A DNA stretch of 64,000 bases from JAOBAU01 sp034667465 (lineage in GTDB: Bacteria > Acidobacteriota > Thermoanaerobaculia > Gp7-AA8): contig JAXDJV010000002.1 in assembly GCA_034667465.1 (NCBI GenBank), positions 707,292-771,291 on the forward strand, written 5' to 3'. Shown here one piece after another: positions 7,790-16,549 of this stretch; positions within the stretch are counted from its first letter, which is position 1, and each line of letters opens with the position of its first letter. The position numbers and the translations under genes are program-made. The notes under the pieces were generated by a model. It ran no database searches. It saw only the letters and a list, made by a program, of their open reading frames with translations, and was not told where the DNA came from.

Positions 7790-8633
7790 CGTGATGTTCC
7801 TCGCGTTGCTCGCGACGCTGATCGCGCCACTCGCCGCGGCGTCGAGCGGCAGCGGACTGCAGTCGTTCGGTCACAGCGTGACGATCGATCAGCCGGTGAA
7901 AGGCGACGTGCAGGTTTACGGCGGCGCGGCGACGGTGCGCGACATCATCGACGGCGACCTCTTCGTCTTCGGTGACGGCGTGACGTTCGAAGGCAACGGC
8001 CGCGTGACCGGCAACGTCATCTACTTCGGCGGCCAGGTGACCAACAGGGAAGGTCGCATCGGCGGACGGCTCTATTCGCCGACGTCGTTCGAAAGCGCGG
8101 CCGCGGCGATGACGCGCAGTGCCGTGATTCTTTCGCTGCTCGTGGTGTGGCTGATCGCAGCGGTGATTCTCGCGCTGATGAGCGGCCGCGAATTGCGGCT
8201 GTCGTCGGTCGAACTGCGCGCCAGTGCGCTGCACTGCTTCGCGCTCGGCCTCGTCGCGCTGACGAGTTTCGTGCTGAGCGCGATCGTCTTCAGTTACCTG
8301 ATTCCGTATCTCATCGGCATTCCGCTGCTCGCCGCGCTCGGCGTCTTCGCGATGCTGACGAAGGTGTACGGAACGATCGCGGTCTTCCACGCGGTCGGCA
8401 CGCTCGTCGCCGGCTCGAAGACGCGCGATCAGCTTGCGCGTCGCAAGTGGCTGCGCGGCGATCTCGCAATGGTCGTCGTCGGGCTGCTGATCCTCGGCGC
8501 GATCCGGATGCTGCCGGTCATCGGTCCGCTTGTGTGGGGCGGCGCGTCAGTGTTCGGCGTCGGCGTCGCGCTGGCGACGAAGTTCGGCAGACGCGAGCCG
8601 TGGTTCCTGGTGTGGCGTCCCGCGGACGCGTGA
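7779..8633 (+). CDS. Exported polymer-forming-like membrane protein
   Basis: 284 aa from ATG 7779 (GAGG 5 nt upstream); a GTG at 7773 is the alternative. A signal peptide (VMFLALLATLIAPLAAASS) precedes glycine-rich repeats typical of bactofilin/polymer-forming domains (GDVQVYGGAATVRDIIDGD, GDGVTFEGNGRVTGNVIYFG). These are followed by four or five hydrophobic helices in the C-terminal half. The start overlaps the anti-sigma gene, so it is the third gene of the sigma operon and may be its envelope effector. Function unknown. A family A repeat begins one base after the stop. Confidence 0.7.
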   Translation: MRRSVMFLALLATLIAPLAAASSGSGLQSFGHSVTIDQPVKGDVQVYGGAATVRDIIDGDLFVFGDGVTFEGNGRVTGNVIYFGGQVTNREGRIGGRLYSPTSFESAAAAMTRSAVILSLLVVWLIAAVILALMSGRELRLSSVELRASALHCFALGLVALTSFVLSAIVFSYLIPYLIGIPLLAALGVFAMLTKVYGTIAVFHAVGTLVAGSKTRDQLARRKWLRGDLAMVVVGLLILGAIRMLPVIGPLVWGGASVFGVGVALATKFGRREPWFLVWRPADA

Positions 8634-8634
8634 C

Positions 8635-8726
8635 GTCATCCTGAGCGTAGCGAAGGATCCGGGCGGTGGGACTCGCCGCTGTAACGTGCGCCGCCCACCC
8701 GGATCCCTCGCTACGCTCGGGATGAC
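8635..8726. repeat. Family A palindromic repeat (copy 2)
   Basis: GTCATCCTGAGCGTAGCGAA ... CTACGCTCGGGATGAC with GGATCCGGGCGGTGGG / CGCCCACCCGGATCC arms. It lies between convergent genes and encodes the last residues and stop (TAG at 8711) of alkD. Confidence 0.93.
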
Positions 8727-9427
8727 AGGTAGGCCTTTCGCAGCTCCTCCGGAAACTTCTCGATCGCGTATCGCAACATCGTGCGCGGCATCGACGTCGC
8801 GTGCTCATCAAGAAACGCCAGCAGCCGCGCGCGATCGCGATTGCCGACTTCGCGCAGCATCCAGCCAACCGCTTTGTGAATCAGATCCTCGCGATCGCGA
8901 AGCAGCAAAGCCGCGAGTGAAAGCGTCTCATCGAAGTCGCCCTGCCGGATGAAGTGCTGCGTCGCGATGATCGCGATCCGTCGTTCCCACAGGCTCTTCG
9001 ACTTCGCAAGCTTGCGCAGCGGTGCGAGCGAACGCTCGAACAAATGCGCGCCGACGATTTGCGGCGCGGAGGTGTCGACGAGGTCCCAGTTGTTGATGAA
9101 CTTCGTGTTCGCGAGATAGAGCGCGTAGATCGCGTCGCGATCGCCGCGTTTGTACTGCTCGGTGAGAATCACGACGGCGAGCAGCCGCTCTTCGTGCCAT
9201 TTGGAATGGAGCAGCGGCAGCAGTTCGTCGCGAGTCAGCGAACGAAATTCGCGAACGACCGTGCGCAGGTTCGGCACGCTGACGCCCAGGAACTCGTCGC
9301 CTTCGCCGTACTGGCCGGCGCCTGTTTTGAAGAATCGGCGGTTGACGGCGGCGCGCTCTTCGCTCGCGAAGTCGCGCAGCCGCCGCGCCGCTTCAGATGT
9401 TCTCGACGATCGCGCGGCCGAACTCAC
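8711..9427 (-). CDS. DNA alkylation repair protein (AlkD-like glycosylase)
   Basis: 238 aa HEAT-like repeat protein of the AlkD family, which excises N3/N7-alkylpurines. Family segments seen: YFKTGAGQYGEGD-type start (FFKTGAGQYGEGDEFLGVSV), LHSKWHEERLLAVVIL, NNWDLVDTSAPQIVG, WERRIAIIATQHFIRQG and KAVGWMLREVG. The C-terminal LSSRA and the TAG stop come from the repeat at 8635-8726. The ATG at 9427 lies 35 nt inside the icd 3' end, so the two are probably co-transcribed. Confidence 0.93.
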   Translation of the reverse strand: MSSAARSSRTSEAARRLRDFASEERAAVNRRFFKTGAGQYGEGDEFLGVSVPNLRTVVREFRSLTRDELLPLLHSKWHEERLLAVVILTEQYKRGDRDAIYALYLANTKFINNWDLVDTSAPQIVGAHLFERSLAPLRKLAKSKSLWERRIAIIATQHFIRQGDFDETLSLAALLLRDREDLIHKAVGWMLREVGNRDRARLLAFLDEHATSMPRTMLRYAIEKFPEELRKAYLSSRA

Positions 9428-10622
9428 TGGTGGAGACCTTCGTCGCCCCTTCCATCATCCGCTCGAGGTCGTACGTCACCTTCTTCTGCAGAATGGTTTT
9501 GGCGATGGCGCTTTCGATCGCGTCAGCCGCTTCGTACCACTTCATGTGCCGAAGCATCATCACGCCGGAAAGGATCAGCGAGCCGGGATTGATCATGTCT
9601 TTGCCGGCGTACTTCGGCGCGGTGCCGTGTGTTGCTTCGAAAATCGCCACTTCATCCGATTCGTTCGAGCCGGGCGCGATACCGAGGCCGCCGACCTGCG
9701 CCGCGAGCGCGTCGGAAAGATAGTCGCCGTTGAGGTTCGTCGTGGCGATCACCGAATACTCCGACGGCCGCAGCAGCACCTGTTGGAACATCGAGTCGGC
9801 GATGCGATCCTTGATGACGATCTTTCCTTCGGGCGCCGGTCCGTTCAGCTCCGCTTCGGTGATCGTGATGTCGCCGAATTCTTCCTTCGCCAGTTCGTAT
9901 CCCCAGTCCTTAAACCCACCCTCGGTGAACTTCATGATGTTGCCTTTGTGAACGAGCGTGACCGATTCGCGCTTCGTCGCGACCGCGTACTCGATCGCTT
10001 TGCGCACGAGCCGCTTCGAGCCGAACTCCGAGATCGGTTTGATGCCGATCGCGGAGCCTTCGCGAATCTTCGCGCCCGAGCGGCGCTCTATGTTGTTCAG
10101 GAAGCCGATGATGCTCGTCGCCCCTTCCGAACCGGCCGGCCATTCGATGCCGGCGTATACGTCTTCGGTGTTCTCGCGGAAGATGACCATGTCGACCTTC
10201 TGCGGCTCCTTCACCGGCGAAGGAACGCCGTCGAAATAGCGCACCGGACGGACGCACGCGTAAAGGTCAAGTACTTGTCGAAGTGTGACGTTCAGCGAGC
10301 GGATGCCGCCGCCGACCGGCGTCGCGAGCGGACCTTTGATCGAGACGCGATAGAACTGCAGCGCGTCGAGCGTCGCCTGCGGCAGATACTCGCCGAACTT
10401 TTCGTTTGCCTTGTCGCCCGCGAACACTTCGAACCAGTGCAGCTTTCGCTTTCCGCCGTAGATCTTTGCGACGGCGCCGTCGAGCACGTAGCTCGTGGCG
10501 CGCCAGATGTCGGGACCGGTGCCATCGCCTTCGATGTACGGAATGATTGGATCGTCAGGAACGATGAGGCGATTCGATTCGAAGCCGATGCGGGTGCCGG
10601 AGGTCGGTGTGCTGTCGCTCAT
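9393..10622 (-). CDS. icd: NADP-dependent isocitrate dehydrogenase
   Basis: 409 aa TCA-cycle enzyme oxidising isocitrate to 2-oxoglutarate. It resembles E. coli Icd: IPYIEGDGTGPDIWRAT, the substrate loop GGIRSLNVTLRQVLDLYAC, VRPVRYFDGVPSP, FRENTEDVYAGIEW, and the late ATHGTAPKYAGKDMINPGS. ATG 10622 is preferred to a TTG three codons upstream. TAAACT lies 8 nt before it, at the edge of a family B repeat. alkD follows with an overlapping start. Confidence 0.97.
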   Translation of the reverse strand: MSDSTPTSGTRIGFESNRLIVPDDPIIPYIEGDGTGPDIWRATSYVLDGAVAKIYGGKRKLHWFEVFAGDKANEKFGEYLPQATLDALQFYRVSIKGPLATPVGGGIRSLNVTLRQVLDLYACVRPVRYFDGVPSPVKEPQKVDMVIFRENTEDVYAGIEWPAGSEGATSIIGFLNNIERRSGAKIREGSAIGIKPISEFGSKRLVRKAIEYAVATKRESVTLVHKGNIMKFTEGGFKDWGYELAKEEFGDITITEAELNGPAPEGKIVIKDRIADSMFQQVLLRPSEYSVIATTNLNGDYLSDALAAQVGGLGIAPGSNESDEVAIFEATHGTAPKYAGKDMINPGSLILSGVMMLRHMKWYEAADAIESAIAKTILQKKVTYDLERMMEGATKVSTSEFGRAIVENI

Positions 10623-10635
10623 GTTCCCCAAGTTT

Positions 10636-10737
10636 ATCCTGAGGAGCGGAGCGACGAAGGATCTCCGGTGCGACAGCGGGACCGTTGGCTCGTGCGCGGC
10701 TGTCGCACCGGAGATCCTTCGCTTCGCTCAGGATGAA
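10636..10737. repeat. Family B palindromic repeat (copy 1)
   Basis: TCCTGAGGAGCGGAGCGACG ... GATCCTTCGCTTCGCTCAGGATGAA, with inner arms GATCTCCGGTGCGACAG / CTGTCGCACCGGAGATC. It lies between icd (start 10622) and nfo (stop 10739). Confidence 0.92.
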
Positions 10738-10738
10738 G

Positions 10739-11608
10739 TCATCGAACCAGCGACCGCAAAACCGCCAGGTTCTTCCGATCCGATTCGTGCTCGATCGGCT
10801 TCGGCGTTTCGAGCAGCTTCGGCAGGCGCGTGAAGCGCGGATCGTTGAGCAGAAATCCGAATGCTTCCCGGCCGATCATCCCGTCGCCGATGTGCTCGTG
10901 GCGATCGACGCGCGAGCCGAGCGGCTTCTTCGAATCGTTGATGTGAAACACGCCGACGTTCTCGATGCCGACGTGTTTTTCGAGCTCGTCGATCGTCCGC
11001 TCGTAACCGTCGCGCGTCCGGATTTCGTAACCGGCCGCGAAGATGTGGCAGGTGTCGACGCAAACACCGACGCGCGCCTTGTCGTCGACGAGTTGGATGA
11101 TGCGGCCGAGCTCTTCGAACGAACAACCAAGGCACGATCCCTGTCCCGCTGCCGTCTCGAGCAGCGTGACGACTTTGTGATTCGGCAGCGCCGCGTGAAT
11201 CTGATCGAGCGAGCGCGCGATCTGTTCGAGTCCGGCGTCGACTCCCGCGCCCATGTGTGCGCCGGGATGAAGCACGACGCCATGCGCGCCGAGCCGTTCC
11301 GCGCGATCGAGCTCGTCAATCATCGCCGCGATCGACTTGCGATGAAACTCCGCGTTCGTCGTCGCGAGATTGATCAGATACGAAGCGTGCGTGACGATCG
11401 GACGAACGGTGCGCAGCTCATGAAAGAGCGCGACATCGGCGTCGGTCAGCTCTTTTCCCTTCCACTGATTTGAGTTCTTCGCGAAGAGGGCGAGCGCGGA
11501 TGCGTTGATCTCCGTGGCGCGATCGAAGACGGTGTGCAGGCCGCCCTTCGTCGAGATATGTGCGCCGATGAGATCGCCGGGAGCATCGGGGAATTGGAAC
11601 CGGGACAT
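10739..11608 (-). CDS. nfo: Deoxyribonuclease IV (AP endonuclease, Nfo family)
   Basis: 289 aa TIM-barrel endonuclease IV for abasic-site repair. Zinc ligand motifs are intact: GAHISTKGG, LHPGAHMGAG, LLETAAGQGS, VCVDTCHIFAAGYE, FHINDSKKPLGSRVDRHEHI. ATG 11608 is preferred over a TTG at 11620. It lies downstream of the TonB-like gene on the same strand, with a family A repeat between them and a family B repeat after it. Confidence 0.96.
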   Translation of the reverse strand: MSRFQFPDAPGDLIGAHISTKGGLHTVFDRATEINASALALFAKNSNQWKGKELTDADVALFHELRTVRPIVTHASYLINLATTNAEFHRKSIAAMIDELDRAERLGAHGVVLHPGAHMGAGVDAGLEQIARSLDQIHAALPNHKVVTLLETAAGQGSCLGCSFEELGRIIQLVDDKARVGVCVDTCHIFAAGYEIRTRDGYERTIDELEKHVGIENVGVFHINDSKKPLGSRVDRHEHIGDGMIGREAFGFLLNDPRFTRLPKLLETPKPIEHESDRKNLAVLRSLVR

Positions 11609-11652
11609 GAGACGACGCAAACGAAACGGAAGCGCAATTCAATCCTGCCCCC

Positions 11653-11740
11653 GTCATCCTGAGCGAAGCGAAGGATCCGGGCGGGCGGGGCGCTCCGCCG
11701 CCGCGCCACCGCCCGGATCCCTCGCTTCGCTCAGGATGAC
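11653..11740. repeat. Family A palindromic repeat (copy 3)
   Basis: GTCATCCTGAGCGAAGCGAA ... CTTCGCTCAGGATGAC with GGATCCGGGCGGGCGGGGCG / CGCCACCGCCCGGATCC arms. It sits between the TonB-like gene and nfo, 3 nt from the TonB-like stop. Confidence 0.93.
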
Positions 11741-11743
11741 GAT

Positions 11744-12757
11744 CTACTGCAGGCGGAAATTCACCGTCACCGTGTAGTAAACGTCGATCGGCTCGCCGCG
11801 GAACGTCGCGGGGCGGAAGCGCCAGCGCCGGACGGCGTCGCGCGCGGCGTCACCTAATCCGTAAGGCAAATCCTTGATCACTTCGACGTCATCGATCGTG
11901 CCGTCGCGGCGGACGATTCCGCGGATGACGACCGATCCCGCGACGCCGGCGCGCCGCGCCATCGACGGATATTGCGGCACGACGCGGTCGACCTCTTCCG
12001 GCTGCGTGCCGCCGGGCGGGACCGCTGGATACACACCGCCGCGATCGGCCGTTGCTTCGGCGACCGGCGCCGGTGTCGGCGGTGGCGCCGGTTCGGTTGC
12101 GGCCGCGGTCTCGGTCGGTTGCGGAAGTACGGTCGCAGTCGTGTCAGTCGGTGCTGTCGTTGCGTTGTCCGTCCGCACTTCGAGCTGCTTCGTGCCGGCG
12201 GAACTGACGTCGACCGCATCGACGTCGAGATAGGCGATCTGATTGTCGTGATCGATCGCGAAGAAATCGTGATCGCGCGTGTAGAGCCGCACCTGCGTGT
12301 CCGCCGGCAGCTCGCCGATGATCGGATAGAAGATGCCCGGTCCCGCGTAAAGCACCGCGCGTGACGAGACGATGCCGGCCAGCGCCGGAAGCTTGCGAAT
12401 GCGCTCGTAGCGCGCCAGACGGCGCTCGCGCTCCGACGTCCGTTCGAGACTGTTGCGCTCCGCCCATCCGGTCAGCCCTTCGCTGTCCTGCACGCGCACC
12501 CACGCGCCGCGATCTTCGAGCACGATCAGTTTTTCAGCGGCGGTCGCCGTCGCAACGACCGGCGCTTTCGCATTCGGCTCGGTGCGCAATCGCAAACGGA
12601 GCGGCAGCACCGACAACGATTCGGAAACCGCGGGCGGCGCCGGTTTGCGTTTGCCGGTCGTGAAGAGAAGGAGGGTGAGCAACGCGAAGAAGATCACGCC
12701 GAGAAAGATGACGACGAAAAGGCCGCGATTGGCCTTCGTGGACGTGGTCTGAGTCAC
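11744..12757 (-). CDS. TonB family protein with SH3-type domains
   Basis: 337 aa. One N-terminal transmembrane helix (GLFVVIFLGVIFFALLTLLL) is followed by an SH3-like unit (LRLRTEPNAKAPVV ... GWAERNSL) and a second one (AVLYAGPGIFYPIIGELP). Then comes a long Pro/Thr/Ala linker and a C-terminal TonB domain (PQYPSMARRAGVAGSVVIR ... RRWRFRPATFRGEPIDVYYT). TonB C-domains contact outer-membrane receptors, and SH3 units often bind peptidoglycan. No ExbB/ExbD is in the window. The GTG start sits 2 nt after the argF stop, so it is an operon partner of argF. Confidence 0.85.
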   Translation of the reverse strand: MTQTTSTKANRGLFVVIFLGVIFFALLTLLLFTTGKRKPAPPAVSESLSVLPLRLRLRTEPNAKAPVVATATAAEKLIVLEDRGAWVRVQDSEGLTGWAERNSLERTSERERRLARYERIRKLPALAGIVSSRAVLYAGPGIFYPIIGELPADTQVRLYTRDHDFFAIDHDNQIAYLDVDAVDVSSAGTKQLEVRTDNATTAPTDTTATVLPQPTETAAATEPAPPPTPAPVAEATADRGGVYPAVPPGGTQPEEVDRVVPQYPSMARRAGVAGSVVIRGIVRRDGTIDDVEVIKDLPYGLGDAARDAVRRWRFRPATFRGEPIDVYYTVTVNFRLQ

Positions 12758-12759
12758 GT

Positions 12760-13692
12760 TCAGCGCTTCTTCCGATCCTTCATCAGCACGTAAAGGATTG
12801 CCTTCTGCACGTGCAGTCGATTCTCCGCCTCGTCGTAAATCACCGAACGCGCCGAATCAATGACCGACGATGCAACCTCCTCGCCGCGATGCGCGGGAAG
12901 GCAGTGCATGAAGATTGATTTCTCTTTCGCCATCGCCATGACGCGGTCGTCGACGATCCAGCCGGCGAAATCCTTCCGCCGCTTTTCGGCCTCGTCTTCC
13001 TGGCCCATCGATGCCCAGACGTCGGTCGCGACCACGTCGGCGTCGCGCACCGCTTCTTCGATCGACGTCGTCACGATCACTTTCGTTCCGGCCACCGACG
13101 CATCGTTCTGCGCCTGCGCGACGATGTACGGATCGGGCGCATAACCGCCCGGCGTCGCGACGGCGATGTCCATCCCGACTTTCGGCGCGCCGAACATCAG
13201 CGAGTGCGCCATGTTGTTGCCGTCGCCGATGTACGCGAGCTTGCGGCCTTTCAGATCGCCGAACTTTTCCCACGCCGTGAAGTAGTCGGTCATGACCTGA
13301 CACGGATGCGAGAGATCGGTCAGTCCGTTGATGACCGGACACGGCGCGTACTGCGCGAGGTCGGTGACGGTCTTGTGCGCGAAGGTGCGCGCCATGATCC
13401 CGTCGACGTAACGCCCGAGGACTTTGGCGGTGTCGTAAATCGGCTCGCCGCGTCCGATCTGAATGTCGCGCGACGACAGGAAGAGCGCCTGTCCGCCGAG
13501 CTGATACATCCCGGTCTCGAACGACACGCGAGTTCGCGTCGATGACTTTTCAAAAATCATCGCCAGCGTCTGGCGTTCCAGCGCGCCGTAAAACTTCTCC
13601 GGCGTCGCTTTCATGTCGCGCGCGATTTCGAAAATCTCCTGAACTTCGCCCGCCGTGTAGTCGTGAATCTCGATGAAGTCTTTATGTGTCAC
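12760..13692 (-). CDS. argF: Ornithine carbamoyltransferase
   Basis: 310 aa arginine biosynthesis enzyme (carbamoyl phosphate + ornithine to citrulline). Carbamoyl phosphate loop SSTRTRVSFE, HPCQVMTDYF and the ornithine/cysteine motif MHCLPAHRGEEV are intact. I start at GTG 13692 (VTHKDFIEI) because a TAGAAT -10 box (13700-13705) lies exactly 7 nt upstream and overlaps the only other candidate, ATG 13699-13701. If a different promoter is used, the protein gains MRR. The TonB-like gene follows after 2 nt. Confidence 0.95.
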   Translation of the reverse strand: MTHKDFIEIHDYTAGEVQEIFEIARDMKATPEKFYGALERQTLAMIFEKSSTRTRVSFETGMYQLGGQALFLSSRDIQIGRGEPIYDTAKVLGRYVDGIMARTFAHKTVTDLAQYAPCPVINGLTDLSHPCQVMTDYFTAWEKFGDLKGRKLAYIGDGNNMAHSLMFGAPKVGMDIAVATPGGYAPDPYIVAQAQNDASVAGTKVIVTTSIEEAVRDADVVATDVWASMGQEDEAEKRRKDFAGWIVDDRVMAMAKEKSIFMHCLPAHRGEEVASSVIDSARSVIYDEAENRLHVQKAILYVLMKDRKKR

Positions 13693-13699
13693 GCGGCGC

Positions 13700-13705
13700 A
13701 TTCTA
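13700..13705 (-). promoter_or_regulatory. -10 box of argF
   Basis: TAGAAT on the minus strand ends 7 nt before GTG 13692 and overlaps the upstream ATG. The same TAGAAT-GCGCCGC-GTG layout occurs at moaD (17840-17845). Confidence 0.6.
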
Positions 13706-13723
13706 ATCTCAGGCGTATCATCC

Positions 13724-13799
13724 CAGTGCTGAGTGCAGAGTGCTGAGTCCTGAGTCGATTGGTTTTACTCAGCACTCAGCACTCAGCACTCTGCACTGA
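13724..13799. repeat. CTGAGTGC-family inverted repeat
   Basis: Left arm 13724-13755 is built from GTGCTGAGTGCAGAGTGCTGAG units; right arm 13767-13798 is the inverse ACTCAGCACTCAGCACTCAG and CTGCACTG. The spacer is GATTGGTTTT-like. It lies between divergent argF and the 13803 gene. Confidence 0.85.
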
Positions 13800-13802
13800 T
13801 TT

Positions 13803-14255
13803 ATGACGTATCAGGTCCCAATGGACGAGGTCGCGGTGATGGTCGCGCTCGAAGGCGCGGAACCTGAAGACCACTTCGTCTACCTGTCGCGCTATTCGCA
13901 ACATCGCGACGGGCCGGAAACGATGGCCGACTATCTCAATGGCGGCCGGCGTTTCTTTCCGATGCTCGCGGCCGGCGTCCCGAAGATGATCAATCGCGAT
14001 CACATCGTCTGGCTTCGCTACGAAAAGCTCGCGGACCTCGGCGGCGCCGAAACGACGATCATCGAGAAGCTGACGATCCTGGAGCTGAGCGACGGCACGC
14101 GTCTCGAAGGAATCGTGCCGATCGATCGTCCGCGCGAACAGTCGCGAATTTCTGATGTGCTCAATGACGTGCGCGAAGCGTTTCTGCGGTTCGATGAGGA
14201 ATCGGATACGTACTACGTGAACAAGAACTTCATTCGGCTGGTGATCCCGCGATGA
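13803..14255 (+). CDS. Conserved hypothetical protein
   Basis: 150 aa, soluble, acidic, without signal peptide. It contains a beta-rich core (EKLTILELSDGTRLEGIVPID) and ends VNKNFIRLVIPR. I do not recognise a catalytic motif. The ATG is the first base after the CTGAGTGC inverted repeat plus 3 nt, with no clear ribosome-binding site, so it may be leaderless with a promoter inside the repeat. The 3' end overlaps the convergent M14 peptidase gene by 26 nt. Confidence 0.7.
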   Translation: MTYQVPMDEVAVMVALEGAEPEDHFVYLSRYSQHRDGPETMADYLNGGRRFFPMLAAGVPKMINRDHIVWLRYEKLADLGGAETTIIEKLTILELSDGTRLEGIVPIDRPREQSRISDVLNDVREAFLRFDEESDTYYVNKNFIRLVIPR

Positions 14256-15834
14256 CGGTCGCACGTAGCGGCACCGGCTTCGCGATCTTTCGCACAGGCG
14301 CCATGTTCGACGCTGCCACCACGTTCCACTCGAACAGTCCGTCGTCGCTGCGCGGCTCGAGCAGATAGAACGCCAGTCGCGCCAGCGGCTGCTGCATCCG
14401 AATGATGTACGTACCGGCGGGAAGGGTCGCGTCGGCGTGCTGCCATTCGCCGGTGAGCGTCGTTTCGTGCTGCTGCTGAAACTCGCGCTCCGAATGCGCG
14501 ACGTTGGAAACCGCGAACTGCTCAACGCCGACCATCGTCGCGACATCGAGCGTTTCGACGACGATGCCGTGCATTCGCAGATTCGCGACCGCGTTCTTCT
14601 CGCTCGCATCGAGCGCGTACGCGAACGGCATTGCACTCGTCTCTTTCGCGACGAAGACGCCGTAGTCGGTCATCGCGATCGGCACGATCTCGCCGGTGTG
14701 CACGACTGCCGATTTGCTGATGTCGGGCTCGGCTTTTCCCTCCGGCGCGGCAACGCTTCGCTCCCACAGAATCGACACCTTCTGCTTCCACGGTTTGATC
14801 TCGAACCGCACGCCGCCCTCGGCCACTTTGCCGCTGCGCGTTTTCGCATCGGCGCGCGCGGCGAGATCCTGCATCGCCGCGCCGTGCTGTTGGACCGCGC
14901 GCAGAATCGCCTGCAGAAACTCGTACGTCACCTCAACACGCACACGGAAATCGATGTAGCTGTACGCCTCGGAGAGAATCACGAAGCGATTGCGCAATCC
15001 GACATAGTTGTTGCCGAAGCGCGGCCGCGAATCGAACGAATACCACCCTTTCTCCGGCGTCAGCTGATCGACGAAGTTGCCGTAGTAGTACGTCTCTTTC
15101 CCGTAACGCTTCTTCATCCGCTCGCGAATCTGCGGCAGCAGTTGTTCGCGCGAGAACGCGATCAGCCGCGCGTCGGCGTTCGGATTCAGCATCGGCGAAT
15201 ACGTCAGCTGATAGCCGTGATACGAACCGTTGGTCGTGTGGCAGTCGACGGTGAGCAGCGGATCCCAGCGCACGAGCACGTTCTGCACGAGGCCGCGCGC
15301 TTCGGGACTTGCAAGCTTCATGTAATCGCGATTGAGATCGAGTCCCTGCGCGTTCTCGCGGATGCCGACGCCGTTCGGCGGTCCGTGCTGCGTGCGGCGA
15401 TGTTCGGTCGAGATTCGTTCGTTGCCGTCGGCGTTGTAGATCGGCGCGATGAGCACGATCATCTTCGCGCGCTGCGGTGACGAGATGAGATCGCGAAGCA
15501 ACATCAGCGTCGCTTCTTTTCCTTCGACTTCGCCGGCGTGAATGTTCGCCATGATGAAGACGATCGGCAGTCCGCTCGCGGCGGCGCTGCGCGGATCGCT
15601 GACGGCCGGCGGTCCGACGATCACGAGCGGCAGCGCGCGTCCTTCGTTCGTCGTGGCGAATGTCTCAACGCGCACGTCGGCATCGTTCGCCTGGATCGCG
15701 GAGATGAACGCGCGCACGTCGTCGTAGCGCGAAGTCGACGTGTAGTTGCTCGTCTCCGCGACGGTGCGGGGCAGGTCAGACGCAACGACAGCGCTACTCA
15801 TCAGCAGCGCGAAGATAACGGCCCGAATCTTCAC
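14230..15834 (-). CDS. Secreted M14 family zinc carboxypeptidase-like protein
   Basis: 534 aa with a signal peptide (VIFALLMSSAVVAS). M14 features: zinc-binding NIHAGEVEGKE (HxGE type), DLNRDYMKL, and the third ligand region VDCHTTNGSYHGYQ. About 200 C-terminal residues beyond the peptidase core form an unassigned beta-rich extension. Starts at GTG 15834 with GGGAG 7 nt upstream. The start lies 41 nt inside the 3' end of the LACTB2-like gene, so it is the last gene of the moaE-nudix-MBL-peptidase run. The substrate is unknown. Confidence 0.88.
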   Translation of the reverse strand: MKIRAVIFALLMSSAVVASDLPRTVAETSNYTSTSRYDDVRAFISAIQANDADVRVETFATTNEGRALPLVIVGPPAVSDPRSAAASGLPIVFIMANIHAGEVEGKEATLMLLRDLISSPQRAKMIVLIAPIYNADGNERISTEHRRTQHGPPNGVGIRENAQGLDLNRDYMKLASPEARGLVQNVLVRWDPLLTVDCHTTNGSYHGYQLTYSPMLNPNADARLIAFSREQLLPQIRERMKKRYGKETYYYGNFVDQLTPEKGWYSFDSRPRFGNNYVGLRNRFVILSEAYSYIDFRVRVEVTYEFLQAILRAVQQHGAAMQDLAARADAKTRSGKVAEGGVRFEIKPWKQKVSILWERSVAAPEGKAEPDISKSAVVHTGEIVPIAMTDYGVFVAKETSAMPFAYALDASEKNAVANLRMHGIVVETLDVATMVGVEQFAVSNVAHSEREFQQQHETTLTGEWQHADATLPAGTYIIRMQQPLARLAFYLLEPRSDDGLFEWNVVAASNMAPVRKIAKPVPLRATVIAGSPAE

Positions 15835-16549
15835 GAACTCTCCCTTCCCGTTGCAGCTTCACTAGGTGTGCGGTGAGTTGCAGTTCGGCGGCGCGATGCA
15901 GCCGTTCATCGAGCTGCGGATAAATCTGCGCGCGCAACTCGGCGGTGGTCCTCGCGCCGTTTGCGAGTGCATCGATGAGCTGCCGTTCGCGCTCGAGTCG
16001 ATGGGCGATGTACTCGTCGATCAGCGCGACGGCGTCATCGCGCGTTGGACCGTGCGCCGGATGAATGCGCCGCGGATTGCGCGCGCGCAGCATGGCGAGT
16101 GAGCGGAGATAAGCGCCCATGTCGCCGTCGGGCGGAAAGATCACCGTCGTTCCTTCGCCGAGAATCGTGTCGCCGGTGAAGAGCGCGCCGGTCGAGGTGA
16201 GGTAGCAGATGTGCTCGCGCGTGTGGCCGGGCGTTGCGATCGCTTCGAGCGACTCGTCGTCGACGTTGAACGTTTCGCCGCCGTTCACGCGAACGTCGGC
16301 GATGTCGAGCGGCGCGATGATTCTTGCGCCGGTGGCCCGTTTCAGCGGCAGCGCGGCGGGCGCGTGATCTTCGTGACGATGCGTGATGAAGATCGTGTCG
16401 AGGCGCGGCATCGCATCGATGATCGCGGCGATGTGCGAGTCGATGGCGGGACCGGGATCGATCACCGCGGTGTCGCCGAGGAGCCACGTGTGCGTGCCGG
16501 TGAGCGTGAACGGACCGGGATTCGGCGCGGTGATGCTGCGGATGTTCAT
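15794..16549 (-). CDS. MBL-fold metallohydrolase, LACTB2-like
   Basis: 251 aa. Metal motif THRHEDHAPA (HxHxDH), TPGHTREHICY and LFTGDTILGEGT define the MBL core. The C-terminal winged-helix-like segment (ARTTAELRAQIYP ... LKREGRV-type end) is typical of LACTB2 relatives, some of which are RNases. ATG 16549 overlaps the Nudix stop (ATGA). A longer upstream frame is a shadow of the Nudix gene. Confidence 0.92.
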   Translation of the reverse strand: MNIRSITAPNPGPFTLTGTHTWLLGDTAVIDPGPAIDSHIAAIIDAMPRLDTIFITHRHEDHAPAALPLKRATGARIIAPLDIADVRVNGGETFNVDDESLEAIATPGHTREHICYLTSTGALFTGDTILGEGTTVIFPPDGDMGAYLRSLAMLRARNPRRIHPAHGPTRDDAVALIDEYIAHRLERERQLIDALANGARTTAELRAQIYPQLDERLHRAAELQLTAHLVKLQREGRVREDSGRYLRAADE

